64,000 bases of DNA. Origin: Karstenula rhodostoma CBS 690.94 (taxonomy: Eukaryota; Ascomycota; Dothideomycetes; Pleosporales; Didymosphaeriaceae). A model generated the notes under the pieces. It was not told the origin of the DNA, ran no database searches, and saw only the letters and a list, made by a program, of their open reading frames with translations. This document shows, piece after piece, positions 55,970 to 64,000 of this stretch (its first letter is position 1; each line of letters opens with the position of its first letter). The DNA is taken from the NCBI GenBank assembly GCA_010093485.1, contig MU001505.1, positions 709,375 through 773,374 on the forward strand. Direction: 5' to 3'. The position numbers were made by a program, and so were the translations under genes.

Positions 55970-57410
55970 TCATCCGGAGGCCGGGCCATACTGAGAATGA
56001 TAGCCACCAGGCAGCGCATCAAGCCCTAGTCCACATTGTCAGCTCCGTATCCGGCGAACAGAATTCACTTTGAAACTTACAGCCGTCTATATCCTCGCCA
56101 ACAACCGGCTTCTGCGCACACTTATTCATGTCATCCACCGACTGTAATTTGTGCCCATACTCTGAGCAATTCGTGTAAAAGTAGCACGGCGAATCCAGCA
56201 CTTTCTGCAGCGAGTCTTCCTTCCAACCGAAGACGTAATCCGCATGGTTGGCATACCCGGTGCTACACAGTGTCAAACAGAGCTAGACTCGTATGATGGG
56301 GGGCGGGCTTACGCGTCTCCAAAAGACCACACGAACGGATTCCTCCCGTCCGCGGGCCACTCCAGCTCGTTGAACTGCTTTGTGTCCCAGAGAACCTCGA
56401 ACATGACCTGAGCCGTACGGACGGGATGCGTGGCAGGGCAAGGGCCGCCACTTTCAAAGGTGCCGGTTTCGGGGTAGCTGCGGGGTGGTCAGCTGCGCAC
56501 CAGTTTCTGCCGTCGCGGAAGAGCCTGCTTCACCTCATATGGGACATGTGGTCGGGGCTGTCGAGATTCTTCCTGGGCCATGTCAATGCATGAATCAATT
56601 GCCTCTCTCATCGGTTGACACGCACCCATCCCAACACGTTGGGAATCGTAGCGTCGTCATGATTCCCTCTTTGCACTTGCGCTGCGGAAACGCAATCATC
56701 TCTGGCGACCGTTGTGTCCATGTGTCCAAGCATGTGTAGGTCAGATACCTGTACCGCGAGGCTTCTGCGAGTGTCCTAGCATGCACGTCTCCGATGAACA
56801 TTCGGAAGCCCTGCCGTCGTTACTTCCCATACCGAATGGCGTTTTGCCGCACAGGACGACCCACCGGCTTGAAAGCTGTCACGTTCGATTTCTGATTCTG
56901 GTCGTAGATGGCGTCCTGCATGTAGTAAATCGTCAAGCCCCCGTTCGCCTTTTCAAATTGGTTGTTTCCAATGTTGGGCACACGCTTGTACGTCCCATTC
57001 TTCGCGCGGAAATACATGATTGCGGTCCAGTAGTTTGCTGTGGTGGTCAAGTATTGCATCAGCATTGACGATCTTTTTGATGACGTAGCCTCCAATTCAG
57101 TAGAGTACACTCACAAAAATCGTCGGCGAATGTGCACGTCGTACATGTGCTTTCGCCAGGCATGTCTTTGCCTGGTTCCATTGTCGCGTTGAACGAATTC
57201 TGGTGGGCTCATTAGAACTGAACGATGAGGCGGGTCTTGGGAACGACATACGCCACCAACGATCTGATGCACATGTGCGGACGGATTCGCGCCCGGTTCG
57301 ACTAAAGGATCCAATCGTTCTCGAACGAGTTGTGAACAGTGGAAGCGGACAATCGCCCTGCTGGGCGCGGCGAGCGCCAACACTAGAAGGCTTTGCCAAT
57401 ACATCTTCAA
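55970..57410 (-). CDS. Secreted DUF1996 protein, 347 aa
   Basis: Eight exons (57410-57252, 57199-57115, 57037-56865, 56810-56626, 56572-56534, 56477-56313, 56262-56081, 56025-55970) match in phase at every junction. MKMYWQSLLVLALAAPSRA is a signal peptide; the mature protein begins IVRFHCSQLVRERLDPLVEPGANPSAHVHQIVGGNSFNATM, the DUF1996 (PF09362) hallmark. Later blocks include CTTCTFADDFSNYWTAIMYFRA, AFKPGFRMFIGD, CWDGKNLDSPDHMSHMSYPETG, CPATHPVRTAQVMFEVLWDTKQFN and GDATGYANHADYVFGWKEDSLQ, ending in WLDALPGGYHSQYGPASG. DUF1996 proteins are secreted or wall-associated, often beside WSC domains, and their reaction is unknown. No WSC domain or GPI tail is present. The 39-nt fifth exon is among the smallest in the window. 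Divergent from the small secreted gene at 57692. Confidence 0.92.
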
Positions 57411-57691
57411 CCTTTGAAGCTGATAATGCCTGATTGTTGGGAGTCTGGTGAAGTTCCGCCGTGGTGGGCGAAGCAGACACCGAGTTGGTGTTGCACACCG
57501 TTAATCTACATCCATGCCGGGATAAACACCACGCAGATATTGGGCGTATATTGTGGGGCATTAAACACAATGCCGAGGTGGGGCAGCCTGTGCGAAAGCA
57601 CCGTCATTCCAAGTCTCACTCTGTCAGACTGGAAACAGCAACAGCGCTCTCTGACGAGCCTCCATCCTCAACCTCTGCCAGATTCGAAACT
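57411..57691. promoter_or_regulatory. Divergent promoter of two secreted-protein genes
   Basis: 281 bases separate the start codons of the DUF1996 gene (-) and the eight-cysteine small secreted protein gene (+). Both products carry signal peptides, so shared regulation through one bidirectional promoter is plausible. No TATA box is obvious. Confidence 0.5.
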
Positions 57692-58067
57692 ATGCATCTC
57701 TTCCTCGCTCTCGTGGTAGCTCTTTTCAGTCTTGCTGCTACAGCAACGGCCCAGGACCTCTGTCCCAAGGACGAGTACGCGTGCCTCGACATCATCAACT
57801 CTAGCCAATGTCTCGCGCAGCTCGTGATCCAGCCGACGTCTCCTCCGACCAAGGAAAACATGATAAAGTGCGTTGAGACAGAGGGGGTTGCCAGCAGCTT
57901 GCCAGGAGCACAGAAGGTGCGTTGAAGAAATTTATCAAGGGATTGGTACGACTTCTCAAGGACTGACGACACTGATGGGCGTTGTATAGTTATGCCGATG
58001 CCCTGGGTGCCATACTGAGCCCATAAACGCTGCGATCAGGGAGATGTTTCCGCCGCCGTGCGCATAG
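57692..58067 (+). CDS. Small secreted cysteine-rich protein, 100 aa
   Basis: Two exons, 57692-57916 and 57990-58067, joined across a 73-nt intron, give 100 aa. MHLFLALVVALFSLAATATA is a strong signal peptide with AXA-type cleavage before QD. The mature 80 residues have eight cysteines at 24, 31, 40, 60, 77, 79, 82 and 99, allowing four disulfides; the second exon supplies half of them in LCRCPGCHTEP and the terminal PPPCA. Spacing (6-8-19-16-1-2-16 residues between them) resembles but does not fit the CFEM pattern. Without splicing the frame would end at VR* with only four cysteines. Small, secreted, Cys-rich and located beside a RIP-affected repeat block, it fits the profile of an effector candidate; its activity is unknown. 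Confidence 0.8.
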
Positions 58068-58501
58068 ATGTCGACGACGAGTTCAGAGCATTGCTGAAGA
58101 TGGATAGGTGGTGGCTAATGGAGCTTGGACGGGCGGCTCATGGGAAGTTCTGTTTGAAGTGCTGTCATTGATACTGTAAGTGGTGTTATACGTTATACCT
58201 AAAGTATAAATTACATGGGGGTAAAGGAAGATCGGATCGTGATACTTTGTGTGTGAAGCATGATCTTAGAATTTACCTCTGGAATCCTCATTATTACATG
58301 TCCTCAATGTGGTATGCTTCGTTCACGCATCCACTCCTTTTAGATATGAGAGATTATATTGCGTTATTGTATGCTATTACTGTCTCTTTATTATTTACAA
58401 CGATTCACCACCCGCCTGAAAGCATGTTTATAAGTCTGTACCTAGAAACCGAATGCACTGCACTGGGGATTACTTTCGAGCAGTCGCTATTGTAGCCCAA
58501 C
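58068..58501. other. Intergenic between convergent genes
   Basis: 3' flanks of the small secreted gene and the tandem-repeat gene. AT-richer than neighbours; no gene seen. Confidence 0.45.
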
Positions 58502-60061
58502 TCAAGAACAGTAATCATCGTCGTAATCGTCCGTGTCTTCGCCGTCCACAAAATCGTCGCCACCCATTTCGCTACCTGAGTCACTGTAGTAGTCGATGGC
58601 ATCAGTGCTGTCGCAGTTCGAAGAAACTTTATCGTCATAAGACTTCCGAACATATTCTCTGTCGTCCCCGTATCTGGTATTGGAACTCTTGTAGTAGCGA
58701 TGATTCCTATAGTGATTCAGCCTCTCGGGCGTTTTACGATCATCCGAGCATCCGGTGGTATAACTCTCGCGGTAAGGGTCGCGTGCCTGCGCAAGTCCTC
58801 GGTCTGTCGAGATACGGTCTTGCTCCCTCCCCACATGCTCGCTGTACCTATGGTATCTAATAAGACCGCTGTCGTCCTCGTCGTCAAATACCGCATCTCT
58901 CTCTCGGCGCCTGTGATAAGCGTTCGTGCCGTCGAAATCGGGCTCCCTCTCGCGGTAAGGGTCGTGTGCTTGCGCAAGCCCTCGTTCTGTCGAGATACGG
59001 TCTTGCTCCCTCCCCGCATACTTGCTGCACCCATAGTTTCCAATGAGACCGCTGCCATCCTCGTCGTCGAATACCGCACCTCTCTCTTGGCGCCTGTGGC
59101 GGCTATGATAAGCGTTCGTGCCGTTGAAATCGGGCTCCCTCTCGCGGTAAGGGTCGTGTGCCTGCGCAAGCCCTCGGTTTATCGAGATACGGCCTTGTTC
59201 CCTCCCCGCATACTTACTATACCTATAGTCTCTAGTAATACCGTTGTCGTCCTCTTCGTCGTCGAATACTGTATCTCTTTCTCGGCGCCTGTGATGAGTG
59301 TTCGTGCCGTCAAAATCGGGGTCCGGCTCAGAAATGTATTCATCCGCAGCTCGCGCATCAACTCGTCGATACCTGCCCAGCCGGTCTCCCTTCTCTTTAA
59401 AAGCGCCAAGTTCGTGAAACTTGACGCCTTGGCTTTCCACCAAGTACTTCTTGTTATCCCACCCGCCTTCCTTGATTCTCTGATTGTATGACCTGTCCCA
59501 GGGAGAGCCGTGCCCAGTTTCGTGGGATCTTATGGAGTCATGTTCATCGTAGGCATGCGCTGAGTACGAATTTTGATATCGTTCTGGTTTGGGAGGGGGG
59601 GAAATGCGGTCCGATCGGGCTCGGCCGGAACCAGATTCTGAAGGAGGACATATGTAATCTTCATTTGTTGAATGGTACCGTCCCTTGTGAGATCTTGAAG
59701 TACCATGGGTGTTACAATCATTCTTTGGATGGGAACTGTGGGATCGCTCGTCACCTGACGCGCGAGAAAAGTAGTCCGACTGAGCCCAGTTGGGAGGGGA
59801 TGCTGCAGGAGGATATATGTGATCTGAGTTTCGCTGATAAGATTGTCCCTCGTGATGAATATACCGGTCGCTAGCAGACTGCGCTGTATTGTCCCGACTC
59901 GAGGATGAGTAGTAATTTCGAAGGTCAAGAAAGACGTGCGGCTCTCGGTAGCTGTTCGCTGTAGCAGCAACGCTGCGATGATTGCACTCGTCGGTGTTGT
60001 TATACACATTGTAGTACTCATTGGTGCGGTCCAAATGGTAGGCATCATTCCGAGAGGCCAT
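58502..60061 (-). CDS. Charged protein with three tandem 60-64-residue repeats
   Basis: Single frame of 519 aa from MASRNDAYHLDR; the frame is open upstream to 60253 but the ATG at 60061 follows a long leader and starts the compositionally uniform part. It is rich in Tyr, Arg, Asp, Ser, His and Asn, with no cysteine-rich, signal or membrane part. The C-terminal half holds three near-identical repeats (about 60-64 aa, positions 59320-58763), each containing PDF[DN]GTNAYH, a VFDDEDDSG acidic patch, GREQDRIS and RGLAQAHDPYRE. The C-terminus is very acidic (DGEDTDDYDDDYC). Composition resembles RNA-associated or intrinsically disordered proteins; no family recognised. It lies about 430 bp from a retrotransposon LTR. 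Confidence 0.66.
   Translation of the reverse strand: MASRNDAYHLDRTNEYYNVYNNTDECNHRSVAATANSYREPHVFLDLRNYYSSSSRDNTAQSASDRYIHHEGQSYQRNSDHIYPPAASPPNWAQSDYFSRASGDERSHSSHPKNDCNTHGTSRSHKGRYHSTNEDYICPPSESGSGRARSDRISPPPKPERYQNSYSAHAYDEHDSIRSHETGHGSPWDRSYNQRIKEGGWDNKKYLVESQGVKFHELGAFKEKGDRLGRYRRVDARAADEYISEPDPDFDGTNTHHRRRERDTVFDDEEDDNGITRDYRYSKYAGREQGRISINRGLAQAHDPYREREPDFNGTNAYHSRHRRQERGAVFDDEDGSGLIGNYGCSKYAGREQDRISTERGLAQAHDPYREREPDFDGTNAYHRRRERDAVFDDEDDSGLIRYHRYSEHVGREQDRISTDRGLAQARDPYRESYTTGCSDDRKTPERLNHYRNHRYYKSSNTRYGDDREYVRKSYDDKVSSNCDSTDAIDYYSDSGSEMGGDDFVDGEDTDDYDDDYCS
58763..59320 (-). repeat. Three in-frame coding repeats, about 186 bp each
   Basis: Copies at 59135-59320 (62 codons), 58943-59134 (64 codons) and 58763-58942 (60 codons) share long identical stretches such as the block encoding LAQAHDPYRE and flanks. 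Length differences are multiples of three, keeping the frame: copy two has four extra codons around YHSRHRRQER. High DNA identity suggests recent duplication and possible copy-number variation between strains. Confidence 0.85.
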
Positions 60062-60486
60062 GTTGCATAAGCTTATTTGTTGTTTAAGAATATGATCGTA
60101 AACTTTTCGTGAAAGGTGGAAGAAAGCAGAGCGAGACCAAGGAAACAAAGCAGGGCGTATCCTCCTGCGATTCCTTCCTAAGCCTAGGCCCCGTAGCTCA
60201 AGGCCGAGAAGGAACGCGCGCACCACCGCTGCATCGCCACGTGTTCCGTCCAATAAGCCTTCCCTATCTGGTTCTCAAACCCCACCGAAGCTAGTCCTGT
60301 TCTTCTCCCGATCCACAAATGGCGTTGAAGGTATATTGGGGAAGATCTGAGGCCATGGTTGAGCCGACATTTGAGTATAAACGTTGTCATGCATTTCGGC
60401 TTCGTCTTCGTCTTCGTCTACCTTCCTTGCAATGTACAATAATTGAGTATCCTCTCGCACCGATTGTGTCCCTTCATCTAAGGTCT
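60062..60486. other. Upstream region of the repeat-protein gene, up to the LTR
   Basis: Normal-GC sequence that ends abruptly at the retrotransposon edge. A short (CTTCGT)n run lies near 60,401-60,420. No gene seen. Confidence 0.5.
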
Positions 60487-61124
60487 TGTTACCTCACGGT
60501 GTATAATATATACACGATTAAACTATTTAATTTAATTACTTTATTAATATATATTTAAAAAGAAGTTATTTAAATTCTTAATATAGTTTTTATATCTTTT
60601 CTAAAATATATAACCTACCTTTATATTATAGAGGAACTATTTAGTAAGCCTAATTTACTATATTACTATCTTATCTATATTAGGTTAGTACTATTATAAT
60701 AATAAGAGAGTTATAACTTACTATTAGATTTCTTAAAAAGTTTTTTAAGCTAGTAATTAGTATAGTTAATTATTATATAATAAAAATCTATATATATAGT
60801 CTTAATTTTAGTATTTTTAAATAGTATATAGAGGATATTATTAGATCTACTATAAATAATAATAAATTACTATAAACTATAAATATAAATAAGTTAGTTA
60901 TATATTATATAATTATATAAATTATTATAATTAATTAATATTCTAAGTCTAGTTAAGATATATCTTTAAATAGTACTTTAATACCTTATACTAGTCCTAA
61001 TAATATAAAATATTCTAGCCTTTCCTTTTATACTTACTACCTATTACTATTAGTAGTTATTATAACTTACTATAATAGTAAGTATACTATATTATAGGTA
61101 ATAATATATATATATAATTTAATA
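60487..61124 (-). repeat. 3' LTR of a RIP-degraded copia element
   Basis: The outer end (minus strand) reads ...GAGGTAACA at 60487, and the inner end, after RIP, reads TATTAAATT at about 61124, consistent with a TGTTA...TAACA inverted terminus with G-to-A change. Immediately inside is a purine run (taagggggta on the minus strand, about 61125-61133) that fits a polypurine tract, the start site for plus-strand DNA. The outer 25 bp keep CpG and are less mutated than the rest. The LTR length, about 638 bp, depends on these ends; the 5' LTR lies outside the window, so no target-site duplication can be checked. Confidence 0.7.
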
Positions 61125-64000
61125 TACCCCCTTAATTTAGTACCCCTAGACTACCTAAGCTAGATTATAAGTAATAGCTTAGAGTATTTAGTAAAGATAG
61201 TCTTAGATTTTTTTAAATAATATAGTACTTATTACCTTTTAATTTTCTATATTAACTAATCTAAGCTAGTTAAAAAAATTTAATTATTTATTTATTAATA
61301 GTACCTTTATAAGTCTATTAGTAATTATTTTAGCTAACTTAATATACTTAATAGTAATTATTTCTATAGAGATTTTTTATTATAGCTAGTAATTATAAAT
61401 ATTAATATATTAGAGCTTAGTCTAGAATTTTAATACTTTCTAAATTACTAAGTAAATTATCTATTAATTATTATATTATATTATAATTATAGAGCTAGGT
61501 AATATAATTCTAAGCTTCTTTAATAATTTTAAAATATAGATAGCTTCCTTAGCTACCTATAATAGGGTAAATAGTTCTACCTCTATTATAGAGGTAATAA
61601 TAGTATTTTATTTATTTACCCTCTATACTATTAGACTATTAAATAACTTAATTATATAGCTTTATAAGCTTTTCCTATTAATTATATTATTAATAAATAA
61701 GGTATTACTAGTAATCTAGAGGTATAATCTACCTTTAAATTATAGACTCTTATATTTAATAGTTAAAAAATATAATAATACTCTATTAGTAATATTTTAA
61801 TATACTTAACTTAGGTTTAATAGAAACTAGACTAGCTATAATATAAAGAAAATAATATCTAGTTATATTATAACTATTATAAATAGTAGTAATCTAATTT
61901 TTTATTAATATTTCTTAATCTTTAATAATAAGGCTAGACCTTTTTAAGGTTTAAACTTTATACTAGCTATAGGTATATTATAGTAGTAATTAGTTTTATT
62001 TACTAGTTATTAGATCTTCTTAATATATAAAGTTTATAATAATTATATAAGTTATTAGTTTTATTTTTAAATAACCTCTATACTAAGGAACTATTATAGG
62101 TTATCTTCTCTAGTTATAATATATTTTTATTTAAGTAGTTCTACTACTTTAGTTATTACTACCTTTTTTATTTAGTAATAAGTAATAATAATATTATTTA
62201 TATAGAAGAAGATAATAATACTATTCTTAATTATATAATATAGTTTATATAGAATTATAGTAAAATCTATATCTTTAAGTATTATAGTAAATTCTTTTTA
62301 CTATAGCTTAGGTAAGATTTAGAGTCTATAGAGGGCCTTCTATAATTTAAAAATTATACCTCTTTTTTAATACCCTATAGGTATCCTTATATAGACTTCT
62401 TAATTAAGTATTATATATATAAATATATTAGTTATATTATATTATTTTAGTTTAAAGTTATATCTAGTAGCTATTACTATAAGTATATAAAATAATTAAT
62501 TAGTTAAAGTTACTATATAAATATTTTATAAAGTAATATTCTTTTACTAGTCTTTTTATATAACTAGTTAAGCCTTATACTTTAGAAATTAATAGTATTT
62601 ATTAAGTTTATAGATATATACCTATATATAGTTAAGAATTTAGTAACTTACTTATTTAATTAGTCTCTATAGTACTTTTATCTATAAGTTTATTTATTAA
62701 TAGCTAGTAAGGTATTTATATTTAGTTTCTTAAAATAATTCTCTTATTAGGTAATCCTTAAGTCTAGTTTAGATTATTAGTAGTAGTAGTAATTAATTTT
62801 AATAAGGCTTTAATCCTTTTATAAATATTTATTTTATTTATACTTTATTAAAGTTATAGCCTTTATATATACCTTTATAACCTACTAAGGTATCTATTAT
62901 AAATATAGCTACTTAGGGTATAATTTTTATACTAGTTACTATTAGTTACTATATATAGTTATCTACTATTTATACTTTTAATAATAGTATATTCTATATT
63001 ATAAGTTATACTAGTAATATAACTAGTAATAGTATTATTAGTAGTAATAAGTAAATATTATTATACTTTCTTTTTAGTAACTCTTCTAATATCTCTTATT
63101 ATTATTATAAGTTACTATAATTTATTATAACTAATTTATCTTTATAGAATAAAATTATCTCTAGTTTAGTTATTAGAGTAAGTAGTCTTTTTATAGTTCT
63201 AACCTATAATATAATCTCTTCTAAAGTATTATATATAAGATTATCTATAAACTCTTTCTATATTCTATTAAATACTATATTTTTATTAAATATAATATTA
63301 TAAATACTAATTACTTTTAATAATAATAGAATCTATATATACTAGATATTTATTAATTAGTATTTTATAAGGTATCTAATCTATACTTTTAGATTAAGTC
63401 TCTATAGCTTACTTTTTCTATACTATATATTATTAGTTATAATAAAGGCTTTACTTTTATATACTTTAAAATATACTAGGTTTAGTTTCTAAGGCTAAGT
63501 TATTATCCTATTAATAAGAGTAACTATTATAAAGAATATTTTATATAGTAAGTACTAGTAATTTTTATAATTTAGTATTTAATTATATAGGTATACTATA
63601 GCCCTAGTAATCTTAGGCTATATTTTCTATAGAAGATTTATATTAAATTATATTATATAGACTTTTTCTTTTATTATACCTTTTAAGTACTTAGCTCCTC
63701 TATTTTATACTTATATATTTAGTACTAAAGACTTAATTTTAATACCTTAGCTTATATACTAGTATTTAATATCTACTTTTACTATAAAGATTTTATTATC
63801 TAATTTAATAATTTTAACTATTATACTAAACTATACTTTTATAAATAGTATAAAGCTACTAAATACTTTAATAATAATTCTTACTAGATAGTTATTTTTA
63901 AAGTAAAAGTCCTATATATAACTAAAGTATTAATTAGTAATTAATATTTAGCTTTTCTCTTTAGTAGAGCTATTAGGTTTAAAGTTATAAAAGTTAATTA
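60487..64000 (-). mobile_element. RIP-degraded Ty1/copia retrotransposon, truncated by the window edge
   Basis: Everything from about 60,520 to the right edge is extremely AT-rich; CpG, CpA and TpG are nearly absent while TpA is abundant, the signature of saturated RIP. On the minus strand, degraded translations follow copia pol order INT-RT-RNaseH: an integrase end near 63,540-63,660 (WPKITRAIVYLYN-like with the Trp codon turned to stop), the reverse-transcriptase FYVDD region near 62,174-62,218 now FYINN, the WFLGIEVI-like stretch near 62,060-62,110, and the RNase H STEAE-like segment near 61,561-61,607 (SIIEVELF...VAKEAIY). Stops occur throughout, so the element cannot encode its proteins. 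Gag and the 5' LTR lie beyond 64,000. INT before RT identifies copia rather than gypsy. Confidence 0.85.

Noticed and set aside
57461..57925. 154-codon frame beginning upstream of the small secreted protein
   Set aside because: Same frame as the secreted gene, but the added N-terminus is hydrophilic and would bury the signal peptide; the start at 57692 is far more sensible.
57917..57989. CFEM-domain assignment for the small secreted protein
   Set aside because: Eight cysteines are present, but spacing and the aspartate expected in CFEM are missing, so only a generic Cys-rich label is justified.
60319..60558. 79-codon frame crossing the LTR boundary
   Set aside because: It mixes a (CTTCGT)n run with the AT-rich LTR; an artefact of the junction.

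Overview
The window looks like nuclear DNA of a filamentous ascomycete, most likely a Dothideomycete of the Pleosporales type. This is inference, resting on short GT-AG introns (mostly 44-70 nt) with CTRAY-like branch sites, fungus-specific families (HET, DUF1996, fungal rhodopsin domain, Zn2Cys6, NmrA, MHYT, Tautomerase_3), and a terminal AT-rich block with the signature of repeat-induced point mutation (RIP). No tRNA, rRNA or CRISPR array was seen. Exon structures below were derived by matching splice signals and reading phase; no transcript data were available.

Layout. 0-6.6 kb: a gene fragment leaving the left edge (-), a HET-domain heterokaryon-incompatibility-type gene (+), a monocarboxylate-type MFS transporter (-) and a small hypothetical gene (+). 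6.9-10.7 kb: a divergent pair, an SPF45/RBM17-like G-patch plus RRM splicing factor (-) and a peroxisomal AMP-binding enzyme ending in the PTS1 signal AKL (+). 11.5-19.1 kb: a Cys-containing hypothetical protein, a tautomerase-like enzyme, an NmrA-like reductase, and two conserved but uncharacterised fungal genes. 20.4-27 kb: a secreted PLC-like phosphodiesterase, a small two-helix membrane protein, an EthD/dimeric alpha-beta-barrel protein and a Tcp11/SOK1 protein. 29-34.4 kb: a possible small Cys-rich protein, choline-phosphate cytidylyltransferase and the CIA1 Fe-S assembly WD40 protein. 34.6-37.1 kb: a decayed MHYT-domain membrane sensor gene with an in-frame stop and two frameshifts. 39.6-49.4 kb: an unknown 574-aa protein divergent from an ACOT9-like thioesterase, a 74-aa Cys/Tyr-rich protein found only by splicing two short exons, HEM2 and a CRIB-motif protein. 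49.7-55.1 kb: a five-exon rhodopsin-domain membrane protein and a Zn2Cys6 regulator. 55.9-60.1 kb: a divergent pair of secreted proteins (DUF1996 and a 100-aa, eight-cysteine small secreted protein) and a charged tandem-repeat protein. 60.487-64 kb: the 3' LTR and pol region of a RIP-saturated Ty1/copia retrotransposon that runs off the right edge.

The left and middle are ordinary euchromatin: housekeeping genes (phosphatidylcholine synthesis, cytosolic Fe-S assembly, haem synthesis, splicing, acyl-CoA metabolism) scattered among lineage-restricted genes, with no operon-like or biosynthetic clustering. The right edge is a gene-to-heterochromatin boundary. The secreted eight-cysteine protein and the repeat protein lie within 3 kb of the RIP-affected retroelement, a setting typical of fast-evolving effector-type genes in plant-associated fungi. 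I did not find a clearly new molecular system. The items most worth a second look are the secreted pair plus repeat protein at the RIP border, the broken MHYT gene, the unannotated tiny Cys-rich genes and a GC-AG intron in the splicing-factor gene.
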